From an uncultured Rhodanobacter sp. (lineage in GTDB: Bacteria > Pseudomonadota > Gammaproteobacteria > Xanthomonadales > Rhodanobacteraceae), in assembly GCA_937906285.1 (NCBI GenBank), contig CALCWL010000077.1:1-64000 (forward strand): DNA of 64,000 nucleotides, written 5' to 3'. Position numbers and translations under genes: made by a program. The number at the start of each line of letters is the position of its first letter. The stretch's first letter is position 1. The notes below the pieces were generated by a model that was not told the origin of the DNA, ran no database searches, and worked only from the letters and a program-made list of their open reading frames with translations. Positions 17,793 to 25,743 of this stretch are shown piece by piece.

Positions 17793-18734
17793 ATGGCATT
17801 GAATCTGGCGAAAGTTCTGATTGCCTACTTGAAGGATCGGCCCGAGGAGAAGTTCACCGCAAGGCAGATCGCCGAGTGGGTGTTCGCCACGTTTCCGGCC
17901 GAGTGTCAGGCAAAGAAGGCAAGCAGCAAGTTCATCACCAACGATGCCGAGCTGGTGCAGCAGTTGGTCGCCGAGATCAGCTCGCAGCGCCCCGTCTTGC
18001 AAAAACGTCACCTGGAGTTGAAAACGACCGAAGGACGGCCGCGTAAGTACTACTACTCGGAGCGGACGGACAGTGCCGAGGTGGCAGCGGTCGAAAGCGC
18101 AGGAACGACGTCGGCAGCGGATGCGAGCGCATCGAAGGTCGACGAGCACGCCTTGTATCCGCTGCTGTCGCAGTATCTGTGGGAGGAGTTCGGTGTGTTC
18201 TCCAAACGCATCGACGAGAAGCGTTCGTCGAACAAGCGCGGCCCCAACGGCAACCGCTGGTTGTACCCGGATGTGGTCGGCATGGAAGATCTGGGCGCGG
18301 ACTGGCACCAGGAGGTGCGCGACTGCGTTAACCAGTATTCCGACAAGCGCACCAAGCTGTGGTCGTTCGAGGCCAAGCTGCTGATCAACCGTTCGAACGT
18401 GCGTGAGTGCTTTTTTCAGGCGGTGTCGAATTCGTCGTGGGCCAATTTCGGCTATTTGGTCGCGGCGGAGATCGGCGGCACCGATACGCTGAAGGAACTG
18501 CGGATGCTGTTCGCCGCCCACGGCATCGGCTTCATCAAGCTGGACGTGGACAACCCTGCCGACAGTCAGGTGCTGATTCCGGCGCGCGAGCGCGACGAGA
18601 TCGATTGGGACATGGCCAATCGGCTGGCCACGGAGAACCGAGATTTTCTGGAATACGTGAAGCTGGTGAAGCAGTTCTACCAGACCGGCGAGGCGCGCCC
18701 AGCGGACTGGGACGTTCCCGAACTGGACGATTGA
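17793..18734 (+). CDS. HrgA-like restriction-associated protein
   Basis: A 313-residue protein with an AGGAGTGATG start region, 22 bases after hsdR. The N-terminal ~75 residues (FTARQIAEWVFATFPAECQA) look like an HTH of the HARE/HrgA type. The C-terminal half (DLGADWHQEVRDCVNQYSDK, then LWSFEAKLL with Glu/Lys, and a closing domain) resembles HrgA (COG2958), a protein linked to restriction loci in Helicobacter. The E-x-K core in FEAKLL could be a nuclease-fold remnant. It is the last gene of the operon; the prophage begins directly after its stop. Confidence 0.65.
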   Translation: MALNLAKVLIAYLKDRPEEKFTARQIAEWVFATFPAECQAKKASSKFITNDAELVQQLVAEISSQRPVLQKRHLELKTTEGRPRKYYYSERTDSAEVAAVESAGTTSAADASASKVDEHALYPLLSQYLWEEFGVFSKRIDEKRSSNKRGPNGNRWLYPDVVGMEDLGADWHQEVRDCVNQYSDKRTKLWSFEAKLLINRSNVRECFFQAVSNSSWANFGYLVAAEIGGTDTLKELRMLFAAHGIGFIKLDVDNPADSQVLIPARERDEIDWDMANRLATENRDFLEYVKLVKQFYQTGEARPADWDVPELDD

Positions 18735-18738
18735 CCGC

Positions 18739-19029
18739 CTATTCCAGGTGGCCGACGACGTCGAGGCGTTCGTCGCCGCGCTGAAACGCGCCGAACCAGC
18801 CGTCACGCGAGTCGGCGCGGGTGCGGCTCACCAGCAGCGTGAACCCCTCGCAGCCGCGCCCTTTGGCGGTGGCGAAGTCGGTGGTGTCGAATTTGGCCTC
18901 GCGCACCAACGTCGTGGCCACCGACTTCATGGCCGATTCGAACAGGTCGAGCAGATGGTCTTGCAGGCTGGCGTCGATGTTGCGCGAGGTCACGTCGTCG
19001 ATGACGGCATGCTTGAATCGGTTACTCAT
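18739..19029 (-). CDS. small accessory protein at the prophage left end
   Basis: A 96-residue protein on the minus strand, start ATG 19029 (MSNRFKHAVIDD) with GGAG 8 bases upstream. The sequence is soluble and helical, with no recognised domain. It is the last gene of the prophage, convergent with the HrgA-like gene and separated from it by only 4 bases. Its 5' leader is the conserved sequence also found before three + strand genes at 44.7-45.6 kb, which marks it as a member of the same accessory (moron) set. Confidence 0.65.
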   Translation of the reverse strand: MSNRFKHAVIDDVTSRNIDASLQDHLLDLFESAMKSVATTLVREAKFDTTDFATAKGRGCEGFTLLVSRTRADSRDGWFGAFQRGDERLDVVGHLE

Positions 19030-19096
19030 GGTCAATGCTCCGTGGTGGGTACGGATGTCATGAACGCGCTGTTCGAGATGGAAGCCAAGCGCATTC
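19030..19096 (-). promoter_or_regulatory. conserved accessory-gene leader, copy A
   Basis: On the minus strand this reads GCGCTTGGCTTC, five bases, CGAACAGCGCGTTCAT, then a less conserved stretch to a GGAG site and the ATG of the small gene. The same block occurs at 44641, 44944 and 45561 on the + strand. TTGGCT and GTTCAT lie 17 bases apart, which could be weak -35 and -10 elements. Confidence 0.75.
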
Positions 19097-19136
19097 GGAT
19101 GGAACGATCAGGTGTTGCGAAGTCGCCCAGCGCTGA

Positions 19137-19634
19137 CTACTTGGCGGTGGATGCCATCTCGCTGACCCACGCCTGCAACGCCCTCAGTTGCTCGGCGTTC
19201 TCATGGCAGGTCTGGTAGTTGGCGGCAACGGTTGCAGCGACGGCAGAGAGCGCAATGCCTGCGGCGGCCGCATCAGCATCTCGGGCGGGCTCGGGCAGTC
19301 GACCTTCGGCGGCAGCGTCGTGCAGGCGCACAAAGCCACGGTTGATAGTGCAAGCAGCATCGGCTTGTACTGGCACATAGACGGGAATCTCCTTGATGAT
19401 GGTGTCGCCGTTCTCGCGGACGATGCGGACGCGGTCGACGTACCGGGTGACGACCTTGACGGTGGCCTGCGCTTGTCGCTCGCGGACTTCGGCGGCCTGC
19501 AAGGTTTGCTTCTGGACGGCGGCGTCCCACCGGGCCTGAACGTGACCCGCGCCCTTGATCCAGCCGAAGCCGATCAGTGCGGCGGCGAGCAGGACGAGAG
19601 CCAGCCAGCGGTACGGCCACGGAATCAAGTTCAT
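19137..19634 (-). CDS. Rz-like inner-membrane spanin
   Basis: A 165-residue protein from ATG 19634 (MNLIPWPYRW), overlapping the endolysin stop. One N-terminal membrane segment (WLALVLLAAALIGFGWIKG), then a long helical periplasmic part (KQTLQAAEVRERQAQATVKV) typical of Rz-type spanins, which fuse inner and outer membranes at lysis. A proline-rich Rz1 partner is encoded inside it in another frame. It lies downstream of the endolysin and holin, the standard order. Confidence 0.85.
   Translation of the reverse strand: MNLIPWPYRWLALVLLAAALIGFGWIKGAGHVQARWDAAVQKQTLQAAEVRERQAQATVKVVTRYVDRVRIVRENGDTIIKEIPVYVPVQADAACTINRGFVRLHDAAAEGRLPEPARDADAAAAGIALSAVAATVAANYQTCHENAEQLRALQAWVSEMASTAK
19184..19360 (-). 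CDS. embedded Rz1-like outer-membrane spanin lipoprotein
   Basis: A 58-residue frame lying wholly inside the Rz gene in a different frame. It starts MLLALSTVALCAC, a short signal with lipobox L-C-A-C, and the mature part is proline-rich (TTLPPKVDCPSPPEM...LPPTT), as in Rz1. An upstream in-frame start at 19378 is possible. The nested layout is well known for lambda Rz/Rz1. Function: outer-membrane half of the spanin complex. Confidence 0.8.
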   Translation of the reverse strand: MLLALSTVALCACTTLPPKVDCPSPPEMLMRPPQALRSLPSLQPLPPTTRPAMRTPSN

Positions 19635-20131
19635 GGCGCTTCTCCGACGCACTGGCGGTACTCGGACTGCCGACGCGTGGCCAGTCCGCCGCACTGGCGC
19701 GCATTGGCAGGCAGCGCGCAGTCCTTACCCTGGAAGAAGCGCCAGCGCAGCAGCTCGGCACAGGCTCCGGCGTAGTCATCGGCGTTGAGTTTCCTCACCA
19801 GCGTGGACTGGCAGAACGCCCGGCTGCCGACGTTGTAGGAGAAGCTCACCAGCGCGTCGTACTCGTGCTGGGCCAGCGGCACGGTCACGCAAGCCTTCAG
19901 GGCACCCTCGAATTGCTGTACGTCGGTGAGCGCGCGGGCCAGCGCCTTCGGCGGCGTGGTGGTGTCGCCCAGCTTCACACCTGTGGTGGTGCCAAAGCCG
20001 ATGGTCGGCACATCGCCCTTGACCGGGATCACCGCGCGGTCGGTGTAGCCCTCGTGCAGCACGATGCCGACCAGCGCGGCGGCGGAGAGCGTCAGCGCGG
20101 CCACGGTGCGCCTTTGCGGTGGCCGGATCAT
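19631..20131 (-). CDS. phage endolysin, GH24 lysozyme
   Basis: A 166-residue muramidase. The N-terminal hydrophobic stretch (TVAALTLSAAALVGIVL) is short and Ala/Gly-rich, as in signal-anchor-release endolysins. Directly after it comes the catalytic Glu in HEGYTDRA, then GDVPTIGFGTT with the Asp and Thr of the E-D-T triad. VSFSYNVGSRAFCQSTL and ALLRWRF-like segments follow the GH24 fold. The start overlaps the holin stop and the stop overlaps the Rz start. Confidence 0.9.
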   Translation of the reverse strand: MIRPPQRRTVAALTLSAAALVGIVLHEGYTDRAVIPVKGDVPTIGFGTTTGVKLGDTTTPPKALARALTDVQQFEGALKACVTVPLAQHEYDALVSFSYNVGSRAFCQSTLVRKLNADDYAGACAELLRWRFFQGKDCALPANARQCGGLATRRQSEYRQCVGEAP

Positions 20132-20367
20132 CGGTGCATCTCCGGCTGCGCCACGATACGTGCCACGGTCGCACCGATGCTGGCAGCGAAGGCCAGCAGC
20201 ACGAATGCGCCCCTTGGCATAACGTCCAGCAGCACGTCGCCAAACAGCGGCACCACCACTTCCGCCGCCGTGAAGGCAGCGGCCAGCAGCGAGAAGCGAA
20301 TACTCCAGGCCCGTCGCAACACGCGCCGCCAGTCGTCCAGAAGGCAGATCTTCGGCTTGGCGATCAT
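20128..20367 (-). CDS. putative holin (two membrane segments)
   Basis: A 79-residue protein from ATG 20367 with GGAGG upstream. After a basic N-terminus come two hydrophobic segments (FSLLAAAFTAAEVVVPLFG and GAFVLLAFAASIGATVARIV). Size, topology and position directly before the endolysin support a holin. It overlaps both neighbours by ATGA, so the cassette is translationally coupled. Confidence 0.75.
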   Translation of the reverse strand: MIAKPKICLLDDWRRVLRRAWSIRFSLLAAAFTAAEVVVPLFGDVLLDVMPRGAFVLLAFAASIGATVARIVAQPEMHR

Positions 20368-20669
20368 TGGACGCCTCCCATCAACTTCAACTTTATGGCG
20401 GCCCCCACCAGCAGCGCGGCCAGGATGCCGGTGGTCACGACCTTGATGGTGGTCTGCCAAGCCGTTCGGCGGGCATCGCGCCACGCCTCCAGCAGATCGC
20501 GCAGTTCGCGGATGTCCTTCGCGGCGCTGTCGTTCTCCAACCCGAGGTGGGCGAGGCAACGCTCAGCTCCACGCTCGGCGGCACGGTCGAGTAGTTCGTC
20601 GAAGTCCTCGCGGCGCAGCAAGAGCATGTTTTCCACCAGTGCGGCGGGTTGATGTTCGGGTTCAGTCAT
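20364..20669 (-). CDS. small membrane-anchored protein of the lysis cassette
   Basis: A 101-residue protein with an acidic helical N-terminal part (EDFDELLDRAAERGAERC) and one C-terminal membrane segment (VVTTGILAALLVGAAIKL). Similar small proteins (DUF6127-like, from memory) occur next to phage holins; an antiholin or pinholin helper role is possible. First gene of the lysis transcript, downstream of the hairpin at 20691-20724. Confidence 0.65.
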   Translation of the reverse strand: MTEPEHQPAALVENMLLLRREDFDELLDRAAERGAERCLAHLGLENDSAAKDIRELRDLLEAWRDARRTAWQTTIKVVTTGILAALLVGAAIKLKLMGGVQ

Positions 20670-20690
20670 TGCAGGTCTCCAGAAAAGCGA

Positions 20691-20724
20691 AACCCGCCTG
20701 ATGCACGTGGCACCAAGGCGGGTT
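20691..20724 (-). terminator. intrinsic terminator/attenuator between tail and lysis genes
   Basis: AACCCGCCT and AGGCGGGTT form a 9-bp stem around a 16-base loop; on the minus strand it is followed by TTTCGCTTTT. It lies between the stop at 20749 and the lysis cassette start at 20669, so it may limit readthrough into lysis genes or need antitermination. A related stem is at 48654. Confidence 0.7.
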
Positions 20725-20748
20725 CAGGGGTGATCAGGAAGATGGGTT

Positions 20749-20970
20749 TCAGATTTCGATGATTTCCAGCGTCAGGCTGGGTGCGTCGCCTTCGATGACG
20801 TCGTCTCGCACGAACACCTTCTGGCCGATGGCGGCGCTGCCGCGCGCGCGGATCAGGCCACCACCGGGCAAGGCGACGGTCACGACGCCGGAGCCGACGC
20901 TCACCACCGTGCCCGCCTGCAATGGCGGATCAGGGATAAGTTGGCGGAACTGCTCGTAGAGGTTATGCAT
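20749..20970 (-). CDS. small phage tail-tip protein
   Basis: A 73-residue protein, MHNLYEQFRQLIPDPPLQAG, followed by a short beta domain (TVVSVGSGVVTVALPGGGLI). It overlaps the end of the large upstream tail gene by a few bases. The compact OB-like beta sequence suggests a tail-tip plug or baseplate part. Family not recognised. Confidence 0.6.
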   Translation of the reverse strand: MHNLYEQFRQLIPDPPLQAGTVVSVGSGVVTVALPGGGLIRARGSAAIGQKVFVRDDVIEGDAPSLTLEIIEI

Positions 20971-22975
20971 GGCTCTGCACCCCCAAGGTCTGCCAGACCT
21001 CCGGCATTCCTGCCTCGACTTGCGTCGAGCGCACGATGCCCAGCCTCGTCACGCTGCCGTCCTGGTACTCGACGAACGCACCCGGCTCGATGATCCCCGT
21101 CTCGGCCAGCACCGGCAGGCGCAGGCTCACCTCGATCTGCTGCCCCGTGTCGGCGAGCACAGCGATACCCCGCTGACGTGCCGCAGCGGCTTCGGTGATG
21201 AGCGCATCGACCACCATCGGCGCCAGCACATCGCCCGCCGTGCCTGCGCGCGTGACCTGACCGAGCACACCGACATCCTGCCCTGACACGAACACGCGGT
21301 TGTAGCCGGGCTTCTCCACCCAGCGCAGCGACTCGCGGGCCACGGCATCGACGGGCAGCACGAAGTCGGGCGTGACGGTGCTCCACTCCCACGGGGCGGC
21401 CGGATAGCGATGGCGCACGCGGATGCTCTGGTCGGACGGATGCGGGATCAGGTAGCCCCCGGCGGCGCTGGCAATCGCAACCAAGGCTTCCATCCACGTG
21501 CCCTGCTGGGTGAACACCCCGGCCGGGACATTCCAGTCCGTCAGGCCCCAATCGATGTTCCAGCCCAGCGGGATGCCGTTGAGCGTCAGCACGTCGTCCA
21601 TCAACTGCCGCGCCGTGCGCGCCTGCGGTTGCTGGAAGTACATCACCGGCGCGTAAGGCGCGGCCAGCACAGCGTTGCGCCCACGGCCCGAGATGCGGAT
21701 GCTGGCGTCGCCAAACACCCGCTCGCGGCTGATGCTCTCGGCCAGCACCCGGAAGGCTGTGCCGTTGACGCTGGCCACCAGTTCGACCGGGCCGCCGTTG
21801 CTGCCGGGCGCGACGAGGCTTTTTGCGGCGGCGGGAAGCAGTGCCTCGAAGCCCCACGTCCAGGACGCGGCATCGAGCGACAGCGAGAGATTGAACACCG
21901 GCACGGGCAAGCCATCGGGCAGCCGGTGCAGGGTCACGTTGTTGATCACGAAGTAGACCCTCCGGATGGGAACGACCACCGGCTCGCCATCGGGCGGCTC
22001 GATGTGGTTTTCGCAGAAGAACAGCAGGTGGGCACTGGCCGGAGCCAGCGCAGCGAACAGCAGGTGGCCGCTGGGCGTGTAGCAACGCGGCGGGTCGGGC
22101 GGCTCGGGGATCACCCACACGCTGATACCGGGCGGTGGCCGCATCGCGTCCTGGTACCGCCCGCGCCAGCCGACCTGTCGGCGGCTTGCGCTCTGGAAGT
22201 CTGAACCCTGGCGCTGCGTCAGCGGTCGGGCGTTCTGCCAGAGGGCGAGCCGACCGGCGCGCTTGCTGCGGTCACCGTCCTGATGCGCGAAGCGCGTGGC
22301 GTCGCGCAAACGGGTGGCGTTCTGGAACACGCCCGTCCGAATCTGCGCGATGGGCGTCGCGTTCTCGTGGGTGAACCCGGTTGCGCCGTGCAAGCGCGTC
22401 GCCTGCTGCTGGCCGGTGCGCCGCAGCAGCGGCGTGGCCACCAAGATTGGCGGCAGGCGGTGCGCGATGCCGTGAACCGACACACCCCCACGCTGCCACG
22501 CCGCGCCCCAGCCTGCGGGCGTCGCCGTCGCATCCTGCTGGCGCTGCGCTGCGCCGTCCTCGCGCTGCACGGCCTGTTGCCACTCGTGCGCCGTTTGGCC
22601 CACCGTCGGGCGCTGCGTGCGCGAGGCGTAGCGCACCTCGCTGGTGAATACCACGCCGGGCAGGCTGGCCACGCCGACGTTGAGCGGTACGCTCGGGCGC
22701 AGGATGAGCGTGCTGACCGTCAGGCCCGGCAGTTCTGCCAGCAACTCGGCTCGGGCCGGAGGGATGAACTTGATCACGACGACCGGCAGCGGCAGCGTGG
22801 CACGCACCGTCACATCGTCGCGCGGGGCGATGTAGTTCGCCCCGAACACCAAGTTGGCGTCGGCGGCCGCCGGTTGATCGAACAACAGATCGACCAGCGG
22901 GGGGCCGACCAACACGGTCGCGGCGGGCACGGGCAACGTGGCGACCAAGGTCACCTCGTCGGGAGCGGCAGGCAC
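20963..22975 (-). CDS. large phage tail-tip/hub-like structural protein
   Basis: A 670-residue protein with a GTG start at 22975. The N-terminal third is beta-rich. The middle (residues about 125-280) is a low-complexity region rich in Gln, Arg and His with degenerate ATR and DATRFAH-like units. The C-terminal ~370 residues (VYFVINNVTLHRLPDG, then SLRWVEKPGYNRVFVSGQDV) resemble the hub-type domains of tail-tip proteins. Role in host recognition or tail tip assembly is inferred from position at the end of the tail module. Confidence 0.65.
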   Translation of the reverse strand: MPAAPDEVTLVATLPVPAATVLVGPPLVDLLFDQPAAADANLVFGANYIAPRDDVTVRATLPLPVVVIKFIPPARAELLAELPGLTVSTLILRPSVPLNVGVASLPGVVFTSEVRYASRTQRPTVGQTAHEWQQAVQREDGAAQRQQDATATPAGWGAAWQRGGVSVHGIAHRLPPILVATPLLRRTGQQQATRLHGATGFTHENATPIAQIRTGVFQNATRLRDATRFAHQDGDRSKRAGRLALWQNARPLTQRQGSDFQSASRRQVGWRGRYQDAMRPPPGISVWVIPEPPDPPRCYTPSGHLLFAALAPASAHLLFFCENHIEPPDGEPVVVPIRRVYFVINNVTLHRLPDGLPVPVFNLSLSLDAASWTWGFEALLPAAAKSLVAPGSNGGPVELVASVNGTAFRVLAESISRERVFGDASIRISGRGRNAVLAAPYAPVMYFQQPQARTARQLMDDVLTLNGIPLGWNIDWGLTDWNVPAGVFTQQGTWMEALVAIASAAGGYLIPHPSDQSIRVRHRYPAAPWEWSTVTPDFVLPVDAVARESLRWVEKPGYNRVFVSGQDVGVLGQVTRAGTAGDVLAPMVVDALITEAAAARQRGIAVLADTGQQIEVSLRLPVLAETGIIEPGAFVEYQDGSVTRLGIVRSTQVEAGMPEVWQTLGVQSHA

Positions 22976-22978
22976 GGC

Positions 22979-23374
22979 TTACCCCAAGATGGCCGACACC
23001 ATCCGTGCATCTCCACCGAGATACAGATTGGTGCTGGCCAGTTTCACGTCGCCACTGCCATCGGTGCCGCTGCAATCCAGATCCAGGGCATTGACCTCGT
23101 TGCCGTTGACCAGCCGGGCCCAGGTGGCGATGCCGGTGGCCGCAATCAGCCCATCCTCCTGCTGCGTCAGTGTGAGCAGCCCACCCGCAATCGTGCCCGC
23201 AGGCTTGGTCAGCCTGATCTCCACCAGCATCGCACTGGTCGGCGTCGTGGACGGCGTGGCAGGCCGCGTGCCACCGTAGATGCGCAGTCGCGCCGGGCTG
23301 GCCCCCGCGTCGAGGAAGGCCAAGGTGCCCGCCAGCCGCGCCTCGTTGTGTTCGACAGTGATGGCGACGGTCAC
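22979..23374 (-). CDS. phage tail protein (131 aa)
   Basis: The GTG start at 23374 overlaps the upstream stop (GTGA). The sequence is beta-rich (TVAITVEHNEARLAGTLAFL, then LTLTQQEDGLIAATG) without a known motif. It lies between two large tail-tip genes and is probably a virion component. A longer frame upstream overlaps a real gene and was not used. Confidence 0.65.
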   Translation of the reverse strand: MTVAITVEHNEARLAGTLAFLDAGASPARLRIYGGTRPATPSTTPTSAMLVEIRLTKPAGTIAGGLLTLTQQEDGLIAATGIATWARLVNGNEVNALDLDCSGTDGSGDVKLASTNLYLGGDARMVSAILG

Positions 23375-24456
23375 GGCATCAACTCCGGGCGTAGGTTGTC
23401 CGCGATCACGGCGCGGTACATCTGCTTGTGGTCGTAGCTGACCACGGTGTAGCGCTGGGACAGATCGATCAGGTCGAACCGGTAAGCGCCCGTGGGGTCG
23501 CTCCAGGTTTCGGCCACCAGGACGCGGGTGTTCTCGCTGATGAGCTGCACCCGCCGCATCAGGGGCTGGTCGGGCTGCCCCTTCTCCTTGACCGTTCCGG
23601 CGATGAAGCCGTGGCCGCTGAAGTGGATGTCCTTGCGGCCGTTCGGAATCGGATGGAAGTGCCAGTCGTAGCCACCACCTCGGTTCCACAACTCCGAGTT
23701 GGGACTGTTCAAGCGCATCAGGTCGCAGTCGGCGTTGACGCCGATGTTGGCGGCGGGATCGGGCAGCACCGAGGTCGATCCACCGGCCAGCGGCAGCAGA
23801 TCGTCGGCGGCGTTCACGCCCACCGCCGCTGGAAACGCAGGCAAGCCCGAAGGCGTGTCACCCGCAATGACGTGGACGCGGGCCGTGGCCCCGTACAGAA
23901 AGACGCCCGGAATCAGCTTGCCCCGGTAGGCAGCGTCTCCGACCTGGAACATCAGCACGCCACCGGCCTTGAACTGGATCAGGCGCGCCCACGGCACCCC
24001 GTTGGCATCGAAGGCCCCGACGATCACCTCGCAGCGCAGAATCATCCGTTGGCCGACGTTGAAGGTCGGGGCCACGTCGCCCAGACCGGCAATGGGCTTC
24101 GCGCCATCGTTGACGCCGCCCGTCACCGCTGCCCCGTCGCCGAAGCCGCTGTTCCAGCGGGAAACACTCCACCCACCGTCGAGATGGGCGAATCGGTAGC
24201 CCTCGGCACCGTTGCCCGTGGTCATCCACAGACCGATGTGCTTGCGGGCGCTTGGGTCGGTCAGGAGCTCGACATCGGCCTCGAACCAGAAGTCACCGTG
24301 CGCCGTCTCGTTGAAGCGCAGGATCGATTGGGCGTTCGGAGCCGAGAGGTCGATGGCCTGCTGGGCGCTGTTGTGGCTGGCGGACATGCTGCCCAGCACC
24401 GTGGTGTAGCCGCTCAAAGGGGCGGCGGCGAAGGTGTCGCTCAACGGGTAGGCCAC
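23371..24456 (-). CDS. phage tail fibre/tip-like protein with lectin-like N-terminus
   Basis: A 361-residue protein. The N-terminal ~200 residues (DFWFEADVELLTDPSARKHI, then GYRFAHLDGGWSVSRW) look like a concanavalin-like beta sandwich. The C-terminal ~100 residues (IAGTVKEKGQPDQPLMRRVQ, then TWSDPTGAYRFDLID) resemble a carboxypeptidase-regulatory-like beta domain common in phage tail proteins. Sugar binding or host attachment is plausible, not shown. Confidence 0.65.
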   Translation of the reverse strand: MAYPLSDTFAAAPLSGYTTVLGSMSASHNSAQQAIDLSAPNAQSILRFNETAHGDFWFEADVELLTDPSARKHIGLWMTTGNGAEGYRFAHLDGGWSVSRWNSGFGDGAAVTGGVNDGAKPIAGLGDVAPTFNVGQRMILRCEVIVGAFDANGVPWARLIQFKAGGVLMFQVGDAAYRGKLIPGVFLYGATARVHVIAGDTPSGLPAFPAAVGVNAADDLLPLAGGSTSVLPDPAANIGVNADCDLMRLNSPNSELWNRGGGYDWHFHPIPNGRKDIHFSGHGFIAGTVKEKGQPDQPLMRRVQLISENTRVLVAETWSDPTGAYRFDLIDLSQRYTVVSYDHKQMYRAVIADNLRPELMP

Positions 24457-24459
24457 GGA

Positions 24460-25725
24460 TCACCTCCACGGCCCGGTGATGTCGAACGCGATCTGCGCGC
24501 CTTCGGTTTCCGAGCTGTACTGCGTCCTGACCAGCAGGAAGCGCTTGCCCGCCTGACCGACCACGTTGTCGACGATGGTCTGATCGCTATAGGGGCGGTC
24601 TTGGGGCATCCACAGCATCCCCGGCAGGATGCCGCGCATATGGCCGTCCTCTTGCCTCACGTAGGTGGGCAGCAGCCACAGGCTGTAGTCCGCCCCGTTC
24701 GGGAACGGCGTCGGGCCACGACCGCAGATCTGCTGGCCATTATTCGTGTTCAGGGAGGTCAGCCCGAAGCGCACCGGGTTGCCGAGCTGGGTGTGATTGC
24801 GCAGCAGCACCTTGCCCGTGAAGTCCAGCGACGAGACCAGACCGTAGCCGCTGAACTGCCCGGGATAGCTCCAGTAGTTGCTCATGCCCGAGTAGTTGTC
24901 GTCGGCAGCCAGCACCGTGGCGTAGTTGTCGCCCGGCTTGAAGCTCGTGATGTCGCCGAAGCAGTAGCAATTGCGGCCATACCAGCCGTAGCCCGCTGCA
25001 TTGGTGCAGAACAGGAAGAACAGGCGGTCGTCACCGATCAGCACCCAGTTACGGCCACCTCCGCCGCTGTCGCCGTTGCTCTCGTACTGATTGCTTCGGG
25101 CGTGGAACCATTTGTACCAACCCCACTGGCTGGCAGTGACCTGCTTCCAGTTCTGCGTCGGGTTGTTCGGGTCATAGGGGGCCTGCGCGCCAACGATGGT
25201 GTCGATGTCCGACAGGTCTTCGACGATGCCGACGTTGGCCCACTTGGCCCAGCCCGTCGTGTAGTTGGGCGTCTTGAGGCTGTTGTCGATCAGCAGGATG
25301 TTCTGCGGCGACTGCGGGTTCTTGCTGCGGTAGGCGGCCTTGCTCGTTCCCGCGAACGGCTTCTCCCAGCCGAGTGAAGCCACCTTGGCACTCAGGTTCG
25401 TGGTCGTCGTCGCGGGCGACACCGGTGCTCCCGTCACCGCGTAGGTGAAGGCGGTCGTGGTCGTCGTCAGTACGCGGAACGATCCGTTGTACTCGGGCTG
25501 CTCGGCTCCTGCGATCTCGACCACCTGAAATGGCCGATAGGCGTGGCCGCTGGAAATGGTGGCCGTAGCGATGCCATCGGCGAAGGTCAGCGTGTCGATG
25601 GCCTTGAGGGCGAAGCCGTTGACGAGGCAGGCGTCGAGCATCGTCACCAGATCGCCCCAGTTGTTGGAGATCTGCGGCGCGCCGGTCATGCCGCTGTTGA
25701 AGTATTTGACGGTGAGGTCAGCCAT
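24460..25725 (-). CDS. phage tail structural protein (421 aa)
   Basis: Begins MADLTVKYFNSGMTGAPQIS and continues as a beta- and aromatic-rich protein (WGWYKWFHARSNQYES, NYWSYPGQFSGYG). No enzymatic motif is seen. Position between the 1202-residue protein and the fibre-like protein supports a tail-tip or fibre role. Confidence 0.65.
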   Translation of the reverse strand: MADLTVKYFNSGMTGAPQISNNWGDLVTMLDACLVNGFALKAIDTLTFADGIATATISSGHAYRPFQVVEIAGAEQPEYNGSFRVLTTTTTAFTYAVTGAPVSPATTTTNLSAKVASLGWEKPFAGTSKAAYRSKNPQSPQNILLIDNSLKTPNYTTGWAKWANVGIVEDLSDIDTIVGAQAPYDPNNPTQNWKQVTASQWGWYKWFHARSNQYESNGDSGGGGRNWVLIGDDRLFFLFCTNAAGYGWYGRNCYCFGDITSFKPGDNYATVLAADDNYSGMSNYWSYPGQFSGYGLVSSLDFTGKVLLRNHTQLGNPVRFGLTSLNTNNGQQICGRGPTPFPNGADYSLWLLPTYVRQEDGHMRGILPGMLWMPQDRPYSDQTIVDNVVGQAGKRFLLVRTQYSSETEGAQIAFDITGPWR

Positions 25726-25743
25726 TGCATTGATTCCTTATGG

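Noticed and set aside
18700..18760. Attachment site at the left prophage end
   Set aside because: I compared this stretch with 59940-60060 by eye and found no shared core long enough to name. Serine recombinase cores can be only a few bases.
23428..25377. A 649-residue open frame on the + strand
   Set aside because: It lies antisense to three tail genes with clear phage-like products and start/stop coupling. Long antisense frames are expected in GC-rich DNA; its composition (Gly/Arg/His/Val-rich) is typical of a shadow.
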